From positions 310,001 to 374,000 of the forward strand of contig CM000694.1 in assembly GCA_000149225.2 (NCBI GenBank): 64,000 nucleotides of DNA, read 5' to 3'. Numbering within the stretch: position 1 is the first letter of the stretch; each line of letters starts with the position of its first letter. The position numbers and the translations under genes were made by a program. Below the pieces are notes generated by a model. The model did no database searches. It was not told the origin of the DNA and was given only the letters and a program-made list of their open reading frames with translations. Source of the DNA: Lachancea kluyveri NRRL Y-12651 (Eukaryota > Ascomycota > Saccharomycetes > Saccharomycetales > Saccharomycetaceae). Below are positions 29,232 through 38,273 of this stretch, in pieces.

Positions 29232-31286
29232 TCATATATTATTAATTTGCTTGACATACCCTAAATCTATTATCTTACCACTTCTCTCTAATTGAAGAAC
29301 CTTAACTTTTTTGAACTCTTCTCTTGCTATAGGAAGTGGGTAGAAATGTGTGAAAGTGACACTGTTCAATACATTGTTTTTTAAAACTAGCCACATAAAT
29401 GAATAATCATTGTCTTGCCATTCAATAATGTTATTGTCGACTTTCCAAACTTTGTTATTATGATGAGGTATTTGCGCAACTGGTTTGAATATCTCCAATG
29501 ACAGGAGGCCCAAGAAAAGGTTGTCATCGGTGGCTTGATCTTCAACCTCTTCAGGGACCATGTACCATGATTCATCCCCTAATTCTGTCTTACCGAATGT
29601 GTCTACAGACCATGCTATATCCAAACTTTCAATCAAAATTTCTTCACGTAAAGATGAAGAAAGCTGAGGGATATCTATCGAGCTTTCTGCCTCATCCCAA
29701 GAGTCATCCTTGGTAAATTTAAGAGGAACCTCAACTGTTAGCTCCTGAACTTTGCTTACTTGCCCAGATTTTCTACCACGTCTTATAATAAAACATTTTA
29801 GTTGTAATTTCGGAATAACGTTCCGCACCAAGTTCTTAAAGCAAACACGAGCTTTTAACTTATAGCCATCTACTAAGCATGCCTCCAAATAATGTTGAAA
29901 TTTATAAAGAGTAATCACTCCTGGCTCGAATTGGGATATAGAAAGTTTGAGTGAGCTGCCACCAATATAGGAATCTGTATAACCAACATCTAATAGCTCA
30001 CTTTTAAGCGGCATAGGCGTAGCCATGCCAATTTGAACCCATTTCCTGTTGGAAACTTCCAAGCCATTAACCTTAAAAAATTGACCCTCGCCTGAAGAAA
30101 AGAAAGTTAAAAAACTTAAATTATCACGGCCCACAAACCAAGGTGTCGTATCGAATTGTCCCTCGTAAGGATCTGCTCCAATACTTTTCTTAATTTTCAG
30201 CCAAAACTGGTCATCTATTTCAAAAAACTGCTCCAAAGAAAAGTGTTCATAAGTCCATGCAGGTGCGAACAGTGTCACGTTTCCATCAAATTTCTTTGCA
30301 TATTCAACTGCTATACCCGAAGTTAATCCGCCATTACCAATTTTCATCCCCCTACCCCAAACATCAATGCCAAAACTAACTTTATTCCTTATACCAAGTT
30401 TACCTGCGTTCATAAGTGTATGCTGTAAGTTATCGAAATCCCACCAATAGTTGGTCATAAAACGATTTGCTGCAGTGAAAAAACTCCAGTTCAACTCGTT
30501 AATCTCATTTTGGTATAAAACCCTGTTGAATTGGGGAACATAAGAATCGTACCATATAACCCTTCCATGGTTTATGTTCATTGAAATACTCGTAGTCAGC
30601 GAACGTACAAATTCAACTGCTGCTTCGCTTTTCGGATCAAAACGAGTTTCGAAATTCACCAGCCATCCCTCAAAATGGAATACTTGACATAAGTATGTTA
30701 ATATTTTGACATAAACAAAATCTCCACCCTCGTTTTTTTTGAATATCTCATTATCGGAGTAGCCATTGCGTGACCCTTCAAAAATAAGGGTGCCAAGCAC
30801 CGGGATACCATTTCTATGCAAATAGTTGGTCCAACCAGTTGGTGGTATCGTGGCCATATGATGAGAGAAATAGATAAATTCATCTACAAGTTCGACATAT
30901 CTCAACCAATAATGTCTGCCGCTGATGTGTTCAAAATCCCCTAGGGGATCCAAGTCCTCACCGGATTGGTACCCACCCTTGAAATCATGACAGACAGTGA
31001 CTATGGGTCTTTCATTTTCTCTGCGTTGAGATAATTCTGTTCTTGAAATCCTGTAGTTTTCAAGAGTCTCTCTTGGAATGTTCAGCTGATCATTTTCGCT
31101 TAGGTATCCCTTTTGATACCAGTGTAGTAAACTGGACAAATTGCTAAAGTACAAACTTCTGGATTCAAACAAGTTCGAGCACTCTCGTTCAGCAGACTTG
31201 GTCCTCATTAGTAAACTTTTAGAAAAACTGGCTCGATTCCATGGATTGACAAGATGTAGCCACTTAATCTCTGCTTGAAACGACAC
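29232..31286 (-). CDS. Cytosolic endo-beta-N-acetylglucosaminidase (ENGase, GH85)
   Basis: A GH85 enzyme that cleaves the chitobiose core of N-glycans, releasing free glycans from misfolded or de-glycosylated substrates. The catalytic Asn-X-Glu is visible in GWLVNFE (Asn211, Glu213). The family segments RVIWYDSYVPQ, ELNWSFFTAANRFMTNYWWD, FGIDVWGRG and TLFAPAWTYEH follow in order. The C-terminal ~300 residues form the usual beta-sandwich region. There is no signal peptide, so it should act in the cytosol. The length of 684 is normal for fungal and animal ENGases. S. cerevisiae has no GH85 gene, so this is either an ancestral gene lost there or a later gain. It lies between the tRNA and the IS607-type gene. 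Confidence 0.92.
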   Translation of the reverse strand: MSFQAEIKWLHLVNPWNRASFSKSLLMRTKSAERECSNLFESRSLYFSNLSSLLHWYQKGYLSENDQLNIPRETLENYRISRTELSQRRENERPIVTVCHDFKGGYQSGEDLDPLGDFEHISGRHYWLRYVELVDEFIYFSHHMATIPPTGWTNYLHRNGIPVLGTLIFEGSRNGYSDNEIFKKNEGGDFVYVKILTYLCQVFHFEGWLVNFETRFDPKSEAAVEFVRSLTTSISMNINHGRVIWYDSYVPQFNRVLYQNEINELNWSFFTAANRFMTNYWWDFDNLQHTLMNAGKLGIRNKVSFGIDVWGRGMKIGNGGLTSGIAVEYAKKFDGNVTLFAPAWTYEHFSLEQFFEIDDQFWLKIKKSIGADPYEGQFDTTPWFVGRDNLSFLTFFSSGEGQFFKVNGLEVSNRKWVQIGMATPMPLKSELLDVGYTDSYIGGSSLKLSISQFEPGVITLYKFQHYLEACLVDGYKLKARVCFKNLVRNVIPKLQLKCFIIRRGRKSGQVSKVQELTVEVPLKFTKDDSWDEAESSIDIPQLSSSLREEILIESLDIAWSVDTFGKTELGDESWYMVPEEVEDQATDDNLFLGLLSLEIFKPVAQIPHHNNKVWKVDNNIIEWQDNDYSFMWLVLKNNVLNSVTFTHFYPLPIAREEFKKVKVLQLERSGKIIDLGYVKQINNI

Positions 31287-31525
31287 TTTTGGTTGTGGAA
31301 GTTGTTGCAGTTGTTGTGATTAAATTACATGCATGCGTGCTTTCGGCACCCTAGAATTTCCCTTCACCGAAGGAAATTACTGAGATTCACCGCAAAATTA
31401 ATAATTGTAGCAGAAATATACATAAAGAGAAATACAAAAAGTCATAATTTCCGTATCAAATTTCGCAGTAAAGTGGATATTGTGAGTCAGTTTGAGATAT
31501 TCTAAGTACTCAAGAATTTGTAAAG

Positions 31526-32275
31526 ATGTCAATGTATATACGTGCAGGTAACGTGCGCAGGAACTATAATGTGTCAGTTTCAACTCTAGCGAACTGGGCC
31601 AACCAAGGAAAAGTTAGGTTTATTAGACCAGGAAGAAATCGGTATTATCACAAAGAAGATATCGGTGTTCTTTGTCGGAAAAGAAGCTATAACCAAGAAC
31701 AAGGGTCTACTGTCTGCTACGCACGGGTTAGTACGAACCGCCAAAAGGAAGATCTCGATTATCAATGCAATACGCTCGCTACGCAGTTTCCTGGTGCGGA
31801 TGTCATTTCTGATATCGGCTCAGGACTTGATTGGGATAGGAAAGGGTTCCGAAAGCTTTTAGAACTAATGTATGATGGGAGCGTCGCAAAAGTCGTTGTG
31901 GAGTATAAAGACAGAATCTGTAAGTTTGGATTCGAATTGTTCGAATGGATATGTGAAAAACGTGGAGTAGAGCTTGTGGTTCTCAACCAGAGTGCTTACG
32001 CAGACGAGTACACGTCTAATGAGTTATCTGAAGACTTACTTACTATCATCAATCAATCCACTGCAAAAAACAATATTCCTAGAGAGCCCACTGGTAAAGG
32101 AAAGCAACATGACAGTAAACCCCAGAATATTAATTTGTTTAACACTGTTACAGAAAAAAACGTCGAAGCCATAGCTCGAAACGCCCAATCACACTCATGT
32201 AAAACACGTAAAGTTTACACCAACCAAGAAAATGTATTTGCGGAGCCATTACTACATGACAGGAGCATCCAGTGA
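31526..32275 (+). mobile_element. IS607-type transposase (TnpA serine recombinase), bacterial-like
   Basis: A 249-codon intact frame. Residues 1-~55 are a MerR-like winged helix (VSVSTLANWANQGKVRFIRPGRNRYY). Residues ~60-180 are a small serine recombinase: YARVS with catalytic Ser69, then Q..DL..Q, then KDRICKFGFELFEWICEKRGVELVVLN with Arg130, then NELSEDLLTII. This order and these motifs are diagnostic of IS607 TnpA, which moves DNA through a circular intermediate. The last ~65 residues are polar and match nothing known to me; typical TnpA is nearer 200 residues. No TnpB or Fanzor partner is visible, and IS607 elements lack terminal inverted repeats, so the element's ends are undetermined. 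Origin by transfer from bacteria or a virus is inference from the family distribution. Confidence 0.88.
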
Positions 32276-32848
32276 CTACAAAGAATGGCAGGACCTTCGA
32301 AGTGCATACGTCATACTGGATTAAATGATGCTAATTTAGCTAGAGTATGCATAACAATGTGGATTCCTAACTGCACCGAGATCGGATAATCTCACTGGAA
32401 CCAGGTATGCGCTTGCTCGGATATAGTTTTATATTTGACAAAAGCTTCGATGTACCAGGAGTAAAGCATTCATGTACTTCATCATGATTTTTGAAGGAAA
32501 GAGTGTTTCAATTAAAAGTCTTTGAGTCGAACATCAAAATTCTAACATGTGCTTTTAAAATGTACCATATACCCTTTGATTGCGATGATTTACTCTATTA
32601 AGGAAGCAGTAACTAGAAGCAACTATATGCAACTGGCGAGCTTTCATTTCTGGGAAAAGCTACAAAATCTGCTTTAATGAAACGATGAATAACTTACAAA
32701 TACAAAGATGTTTATATCAAAGCCTTTTTACAGTAACAGCAGTAGGTTTAATATCTTTATTTTTTTTTGTCTGTTTGTGATATTTTTTAAGTGTACCAAT
32801 CGGTGAGGTAAGTTTAGCCCTGGTATTGCTGCATTGGATATATAGTTT
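32276..32848. other. Intergenic region between IS607-type gene and SEC61
   Basis: 573 bases, AT-rich, with both flanking genes ending here. I see no TnpB-like frame, RNA gene or repeat. It is the right boundary of the accessory block. Confidence 0.45.
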
Positions 32849-34291
32849 CTACATTAATTCGGAGAAGCCAGCGACCAAGCCCTTACTAAACCCACCCTCC
32901 TTGGCAGCGATTTCGTAATAACCATATATAGTGGTAGTGGCCATCAAAATAGAAGTACCGGAGCCTAGGGTACCTAACAAATCAGATCCCACGGATAATG
33001 CACCAATGGTAGCACCACCAAAAGCAGCAGCAGTAGGAATAACCTTTTTCAATTCTCTGTAAACAGAGGTTTCCCTTTTTCCATTGATGACCAAACCTTG
33101 GTCTTTAAATTGTTTAGCAATGTCACGTGGAGAAGTACCAGAGATTTCGATCCAAGTCTTAGAAAACATGGCACAAGCACCTAGAACGAAAGCAACGTAG
33201 ATAACAGTCTTGATTGGATCCAACAATGCATCTGTAACAGAAAATGGTGGCTGGATGTAATAAGACAAACCACTCAAAGCAACTTGTTGGCCCATTGGAG
33301 AGCCTGGTCTAGCACCCCAAACACCTAACAAGCGAACAATAGCATTTGAAGGGAACTTTTGATACAAAATTTGGGAAATCAAAAAGACATTTGAAGTAAG
33401 GGCACTTTGTAACATAATTGGAGTGTTAGAGGTGTAGAACAACTTAATTGGGTACACACCAATTTGGCCTCTCGTTCTAGTGGATCTGATTGGCAATTCG
33501 TAACGGAAGCCTTGTAAGTACAAGACAAATAGGAAGACACCGATAGTAGCCAAGACCTGGAACAAGTTTGGCAGGTTGTCTCTGTAGAAAGCTTCGACCA
33601 ATGCTCTTTTCTTGTCCTTTCTAACGGCCAATAGGTGAAATAGTGCAATAACAGCACCTTCAAACTCATTACCACGGCCGGTGTTAACCGTAGTTGGAGC
33701 AAATGCCTTCCAAAATATTTGTTCAGCAATGTTAGTGGCAGTAAATAAAGAGATACCGGAGCCCAAACCGTAACCCTTGGTCAATAATTCGTCCAATAGC
33801 AAGACAATGAAAGAGGCAAACATCAATTGGAAGATCAACAACAAAGAAATAGCGATACCTATGTCAGATGGTCTACCATAGTTACCAGTCAACACCACAA
33901 CAACAGCTTGGCCGAAAGTCAACAAAATGGCGCAAACCTTTTGAGCAATTTGAAACAATTCACGGTCCTGCTTATTTTCCATATTGACTTGTAACAATTG
34001 AGTACCTTGCAAGAATTGGAAGATCATACTCGAGGTAATAATTGGAGAAATACCCAATTCCATCAAGGTACCACGATTGGAAGCCAACATGGCACGTAGC
34101 CAATATAGTGGATCTGAAGTTTCACTAGATACAATCCCATATAACGGAATCTGACCCAGCACCAAAAAAATTAGCAAAGAGACGCCAGTCCAGATTAGTT
34201 TCTGATTGTATGGGACCTTTCTTTCTGGAGCAATAACTTCAGGGAGGAAAGCTTCAAATGGCTTAAATAGATCTAGTAAACGACCGCTCAT
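32849..34291 (-). CDS. SEC61: Sec61 translocon channel subunit
   Basis: The essential protein-conducting channel of the ER membrane (SecY family), with ten membrane helices. The length is 480, identical to S. cerevisiae Sec61. Recognisable stretches include [31 protein letters not shown], the plug-region sequence [45 protein letters not shown] and the C-terminal [25 protein letters not shown]. Codon bias is strong. In S. cerevisiae it is YLR378C. All other genes of the YLR track in this window are inverted as a block relative to S. cerevisiae, but SEC61 is not, so it has been flipped in one of the lineages. Confidence 0.98.
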   Translation of the reverse strand: MSGRLLDLFKPFEAFLPEVIAPERKVPYNQKLIWTGVSLLIFLVLGQIPLYGIVSSETSDPLYWLRAMLASNRGTLMELGISPIITSSMIFQFLQGTQLLQVNMENKQDRELFQIAQKVCAILLTFGQAVVVVLTGNYGRPSDIGIAISLLLIFQLMFASFIVLLLDELLTKGYGLGSGISLFTATNIAEQIFWKAFAPTTVNTGRGNEFEGAVIALFHLLAVRKDKKRALVEAFYRDNLPNLFQVLATIGVFLFVLYLQGFRYELPIRSTRTRGQIGVYPIKLFYTSNTPIMLQSALTSNVFLISQILYQKFPSNAIVRLLGVWGARPGSPMGQQVALSGLSYYIQPPFSVTDALLDPIKTVIYVAFVLGACAMFSKTWIEISGTSPRDIAKQFKDQGLVINGKRETSVYRELKKVIPTAAAFGGATIGALSVGSDLLGTLGSGTSILMATTTIYGYYEIAAKEGGFSKGLVAGFSELM

Positions 34292-34698
34292 GGCTTAAGA
34301 TTTGATGCTTAACGTGTGGAAGAGTATGTAGGAATAGTCGCCAATTATTTGTAAAGGGAACACGTAAGTGATAAAAAAAAAGTTTGTCCAAGGTTTTCGC
34401 ATGGCAGGGTAAACACGTACAATATGATGTAAGTAAAGGGAAATGTAGTGACGTTTCCAGGATTTGGATATTAAGATAGCCACCATTGGCGTTATTTCAA
34501 GCAGCAGATGGACATCATTAGACATACTTTCTAAAAGAAAGGGAATTAAATTACTGTGAATACAATTGATTTGGTGATATATCTAAAATAGTGAAGGTCA
34601 AGAACATATACAAAGACTCCAAACCTGAAAAAATGACATTTTAATCACCAAATTATAGATGGTATGTGTATTGGAATATGTATATATGTATATACAAC
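34292..34698. promoter_or_regulatory. SEC61 promoter region and MCH1 3' region
   Basis: 407 bases holding the SEC61 promoter and the MCH1 3' end, with AT-rich TATATATGTATATA-like sequence near 34678-34694. No other gene is supported. Confidence 0.45.
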
Positions 34699-36072
34699 TC
34701 ACACGTCTATCTTCCTACGTCTCCAGTATCCCCAATAAACAACTCCACTGACACCAAGTGCAGCGATAAACGAAACAAAGGTTAAGCGGAACGCAGCCAC
34801 GATACATGTAGAGTCACCGCTGTAACAGCCAGAGTCGTATACCCTTGCATATAAGATGCCATATATCGCAGCACCTAGTGCAGGGGCAATCATGAAACTA
34901 CCGTATGCAGTTCCGAATACTGAATCTCCCCAAATAGTTAGTGTCAAAGTTGGACAAGTAGTGAATAATCCACCATACACAAGCCCACACAATGCACTAG
35001 CGCAAAAGACTAGAGAGGGAGCCGAAGTACTGACAACAATGAATAGTTGCGCGACAGCGCCTGTCAATAGTAGGGCATACAGTATCCAAATCCTTGAGAT
35101 CTTACGCGAAGTTAGAAAATCGACTGCCAAACCCACAAGGATTCTCGCCGTGGTGGATGATGCTGCATAATACGACAATATTTTCGTTTGCACTGTTGGC
35201 GAAGTTGGTTGGATCAATGTAGATAACGAACCCATGTTGGTGAGAAACATTTCTAGTGGACCTAGAGACAAAAACATCACAAGAAGTAACAAGTAAGCAC
35301 TTGGATCACGTAGGAACTCGTGGATACGAACAGAATATTCAGCCGATTTTGTAGGTGACATATCTGCCGCGCCCTCCAATAAGGGTCTTTGTTCATCTTC
35401 CTCGACCACTAATTTTAACATTGAGACAATGCTGGTGGATACCCAAGTAAATAAACCGACAAAGGTATAAAACCATGCGAAAAACCTGAAAACTTTGGAT
35501 AGATCCAAATATTGGCCGTCAAACCAGAAATAACTATTTTTCAGTAATTGAGATCCTAATAATGAAGAAATACCATAACAGGTGGTCGGAAAGCTAATGG
35601 AAAGGATCTTGTGTTTAGGATACAGCTTGGCACATGTAAGTAACGCACTAAAGAACAGCGCACTCGTGGATATACCTATCATTGCAAAGCTGATCATACT
35701 CCATAAGAATTGTGCATTATCGTTGTTGAAGGCATATGATAAGTAGAAATAACTTGGAACAAACCCAACAAAGGCCATCCAACTTAAGATCACGGGTCCG
35801 TGAGAGTCTGAAAGCATACCTAGGATGGGCGGTGTTAAGTATCCGGCCAAGTTAGAAACACCTGAAATCAGGTTCACTTGGAACGATGTATAGTGTAAGC
35901 GCGTTTGCCATGGTTCAGCATATAGTGAGATCAAAGATACAAAACCAGCACCAATACACGATGTTAATGCAATAATAAAAGCAACCTTCTTCAAAGTTTC
36001 AACTGAAAACTTTTCATTTAGCAATAATCTGATATGGTAGGTGAGCCAGTGCTCTATAGCTGAGAGGGGCAT
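34699..36072 (-). CDS. MCH1: MFS monocarboxylate-permease-like protein Mch1
   Basis: A major facilitator superfamily protein with about 12 membrane helices, similar to monocarboxylate permeases. S. cerevisiae Mch1 is vacuolar and its substrate is unknown; monocarboxylate transport could not be shown for it. Matching stretches are YLTPPILGMLSDSHGP, ISTSALFFSALLTCAKLYPKHKILSISFPTTCYGISSLLGSQLL, LSLGPLEMFLTNMGSLS and VYGGLFTTCPTLTLTIWGDSVFGTAYGSFMIAPALGAAIYG. The 457 residues compare with 486; the central cytosolic loop is shorter. Corresponds to YDL054C. It is followed downstream on the same strand by SEC61. Confidence 0.93.
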   Translation of the reverse strand: MPLSAIEHWLTYHIRLLLNEKFSVETLKKVAFIIALTSCIGAGFVSLISLYAEPWQTRLHYTSFQVNLISGVSNLAGYLTPPILGMLSDSHGPVILSWMAFVGFVPSYFYLSYAFNNDNAQFLWSMISFAMIGISTSALFFSALLTCAKLYPKHKILSISFPTTCYGISSLLGSQLLKNSYFWFDGQYLDLSKVFRFFAWFYTFVGLFTWVSTSIVSMLKLVVEEDEQRPLLEGAADMSPTKSAEYSVRIHEFLRDPSAYLLLLVMFLSLGPLEMFLTNMGSLSTLIQPTSPTVQTKILSYYAASSTTARILVGLAVDFLTSRKISRIWILYALLLTGAVAQLFIVVSTSAPSLVFCASALCGLVYGGLFTTCPTLTLTIWGDSVFGTAYGSFMIAPALGAAIYGILYARVYDSGCYSGDSTCIVAAFRLTFVSFIAALGVSGVVYWGYWRRRKIDV

Positions 36073-36384
36073 CGCCTATATCCTAGGTTGTTTGATGAGT
36101 CAGGCTACCTTTCCCCTGTTGCCGACGTCTGTTTTTATGTCTTTTTTTTGTCTTTTTTTTTTTTTTGCAGCAGCGATATAGGAAGAAAAACGGTTGCACA
36201 ACTGATACTGCTAACTTACGAAGGAGATGTTTATCGAGACAGTTTCAGCCAAGTGAAAATTTTTTTTCTCTTCTTCTTTCCTTTCCTTCTATTTTTTTTC
36301 CTTTAGACTATACTGGAACTATGCTATATTACTTTATTAATGTGAGATTTTGTTACCATGCTACGTAACAGAAAATTTGTTCAG
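36073..36384. promoter_or_regulatory. MCH1 promoter region and PBP4 3' region
   Basis: 312 bases with several long T tracts (about 36139-36166, 36258-36302). No gene is supported. Confidence 0.45.
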
Positions 36385-36804
36385 TTAATTGCGCAACACT
36401 TTAGCAATATCATTTAAGCAACTATATTTCTTGTTTTTCCATCTGTTACTAGACGTAGTGCCCCAGTCCAAAGAATTCTTATCCTTTGCGCTGGTGTATG
36501 TCGTAGTGTTTGGAAGCGTACTTTGTTGATCAAATAAGTTTTGCAAGTAGTCACGCACCTCAAGTCTATTAAAAAGGGGTCTACCTGGTTTCTTAGACTT
36601 TTTGCTGACCTCTCTTAGTGGTTGTGTAGTCGTTTTACTAGCAGAAGTGGTATTGGAGTTGGTTGTAGAAGAACTGATGGTAGTGTTGGCATTTAAGCTA
36701 CCGGAGTTAGCTGGAGCCAGTGGAGAGGGAGAAGGTTTCGGAACAGCTTTAGCAGCTGCAGCGGCCCATCCAGTCAACTTTGGCTTTTGAGTAGCCACAG
36801 ACAT
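36385..36804 (-). CDS. PBP4: Pbp1-binding protein Pbp4
   Basis: A small, mostly disordered protein that in S. cerevisiae binds Pbp1 (the ataxin-2 homologue) and joins stress granules; its molecular role is unknown. It is recognised by its two conserved ends. Near the N-terminus KPKLTGWAAAAAKAVPKP parallels the S. cerevisiae KPKLTGWAQAAAKALP, and the C-terminus DWGTTSSNRWKNKKYSCLND-IAKVLRN parallels DWGT...NKKYGCLSDIAKVLRN. The middle is Ser/Thr/Asn-rich. The 139 residues compare with 185, shortened in the low-complexity part. Corresponds to YDL053C, directly after MCH1 as expected. Confidence 0.9.
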   Translation of the reverse strand: MSVATQKPKLTGWAAAAAKAVPKPSPSPLAPANSGSLNANTTISSSTTNSNTTSASKTTTQPLREVSKKSKKPGRPLFNRLEVRDYLQNLFDQQSTLPNTTTYTSAKDKNSLDWGTTSSNRWKNKKYSCLNDIAKVLRN

Positions 36805-38273
36805 ATCAAACGTTTTACCGAGTATAATATTCGATAGCAGAGCCCTTACTATTCATAAACAGGGTACAAATAGACTTAAAGCCAGTAAGTAGTCGATCAC
36901 CAGAGTCCTGATCTATAAAATACTTCGCCATGAAAAGTAAACTCGCTATGTACGGAGACAAATGACGATCAAAGATCATCAAGTACGCGAGTGAGCGATA
37001 GTATCAGATGTGCGAAATGAGTGTTATTTTCCGGGTTATGAAAAAATGAATCGGTTTGTGACCCTGCTCGTACACAGAGATACTCACTGTTAACCCGGTC
37101 TTCATAACCCAGTTTTCATTACCCGGTTACAAAAATGAATCGGTTTAACTCATTGTGCACCTCTGGATAACGCATTTGAATCACAATATACGAAAGAAAG
37201 CATACTTCGTACGGGACAGCTATTTCTTTTACTTAGATTAGAGTAGAGTAGAATTAGCAGTTAGCAAAAGAAAAAACAGAAACTACTGATACCATAACTC
37301 GCAGTACGGCTGTAGATGAGAAATGACACGACCAAAACTTGCAAATCACTAAGAGCTTCAAAATGCTAGAGATGGCTGTTTGTTACGAAAAAAATGATAC
37401 AGGTACCGAGGCAAGGATATACGGGGAGATTCTTATGTCCTATCGGATATTTTATAATTATTTTAAGGTGGTCATATTTCCATCTGCGACAAATGACATG
37501 CTGTATACATTTGTACTTTTGAAGCTAAAAGAGTTTCTGGATGTTTCTATCGCCTAAGAAGCTACAAAAACTCCCAATTGGATACGACTTTTTTTTTTTA
37601 ACCTCTAGAGATTGGGAAAGAAGGGGAAGATGCGGCACGGTATACACGGACCACTTCGGCGTTCTGTGTAATTTAGAGAATGGTACGATTTCGTATCTAC
37701 ATACCAGGCTCTAACAGCCCACTTGGACCTTTATCGCCCCGTAAAGCTTGATGACTTCTTACTGTGAGCAAGATGTTCTCCGCACGACCTTTCCCTCTCA
37801 TCCCTGCCGATGAAGCCCTTATTGTTTGTGGCTAGCGTAACGCCGAGAAAACTCACAAAATAGATAATATCCCCACAGTTCACATTGATGCGAATAATTT
37901 GAGTAAAAGAACAGGGTTTTCATAGACTGGTTTTCCGGATAATCGCAGTTTCACAACAGCGGTGGTCCTGGACCTTTGCCCGGAGAATAAAAAATTCGGC
38001 GATAGTATAACTTTATACGAACAAGCTTACCTGCAAGCAAAAATGTCCCGGGGCTCCACACTATCGCAGCGAGTTGTCTCTGCTAACATGTGCAACCTCC
38101 GGGAGGTATGAGAGTTGCCCATACTACTGTCTGCCTTTTAATCCATTTTGCCAAGGGCAAAGGGTAAAAAAAAGTATAAATATGTTACTCTAAAGTGGTT
38201 GGTCTTCTGCAATTAGTACTGTGTTTCCCCTTGCAGTTACGGCAGTTTAAGTACCATCGACAAAAAGAAGAGA
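36805..38273. promoter_or_regulatory. Divergent region PBP4/FBP1 with Reb1-like sites and a 16-bp direct repeat
   Basis: 1,469 bases. The FBP1-proximal end has a TATAAATA box at 38175-38182, 92 bases before the ATG. Around 37031-37147 there are several CCGGGTTA/TTACCCGG-like elements, including a perfect Reb1 site TTACCCGG at 37119-37126, and a 16-base direct repeat AAAAATGAATCGGTTT at 37042-37057 and 37131-37146. A 72-codon frame at 37339-37557 has no recognisable family and is not called. The glucose-responsive control of FBP1 is known in S. cerevisiae; I did not find a convincing consensus carbon-source element. Confidence 0.5.
38175..38182 (+). promoter_or_regulatory. TATA box of FBP1
   Basis: TATAAATA, 92 bases upstream of the FBP1 start codon, the usual distance for a regulated TATA-containing yeast promoter. 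Confidence 0.6.

Noticed and set aside
31353-31380. Near-perfect hairpin AATTTCCCTTC...GAAGGAAATT as terminal repeat of the IS607-type element
   Set aside because: IS607 elements do not carry terminal inverted repeats and no matching partner was found on the other side of the gene.
32276-32848. TnpB or Fanzor nuclease partner for the IS607-type gene
   Set aside because: No open frame of suitable size or motif on either strand nearby.
37339-37557. 72-codon frame between PBP4 and FBP1
   Set aside because: No family resemblance, no syntenic counterpart, typical chance length.
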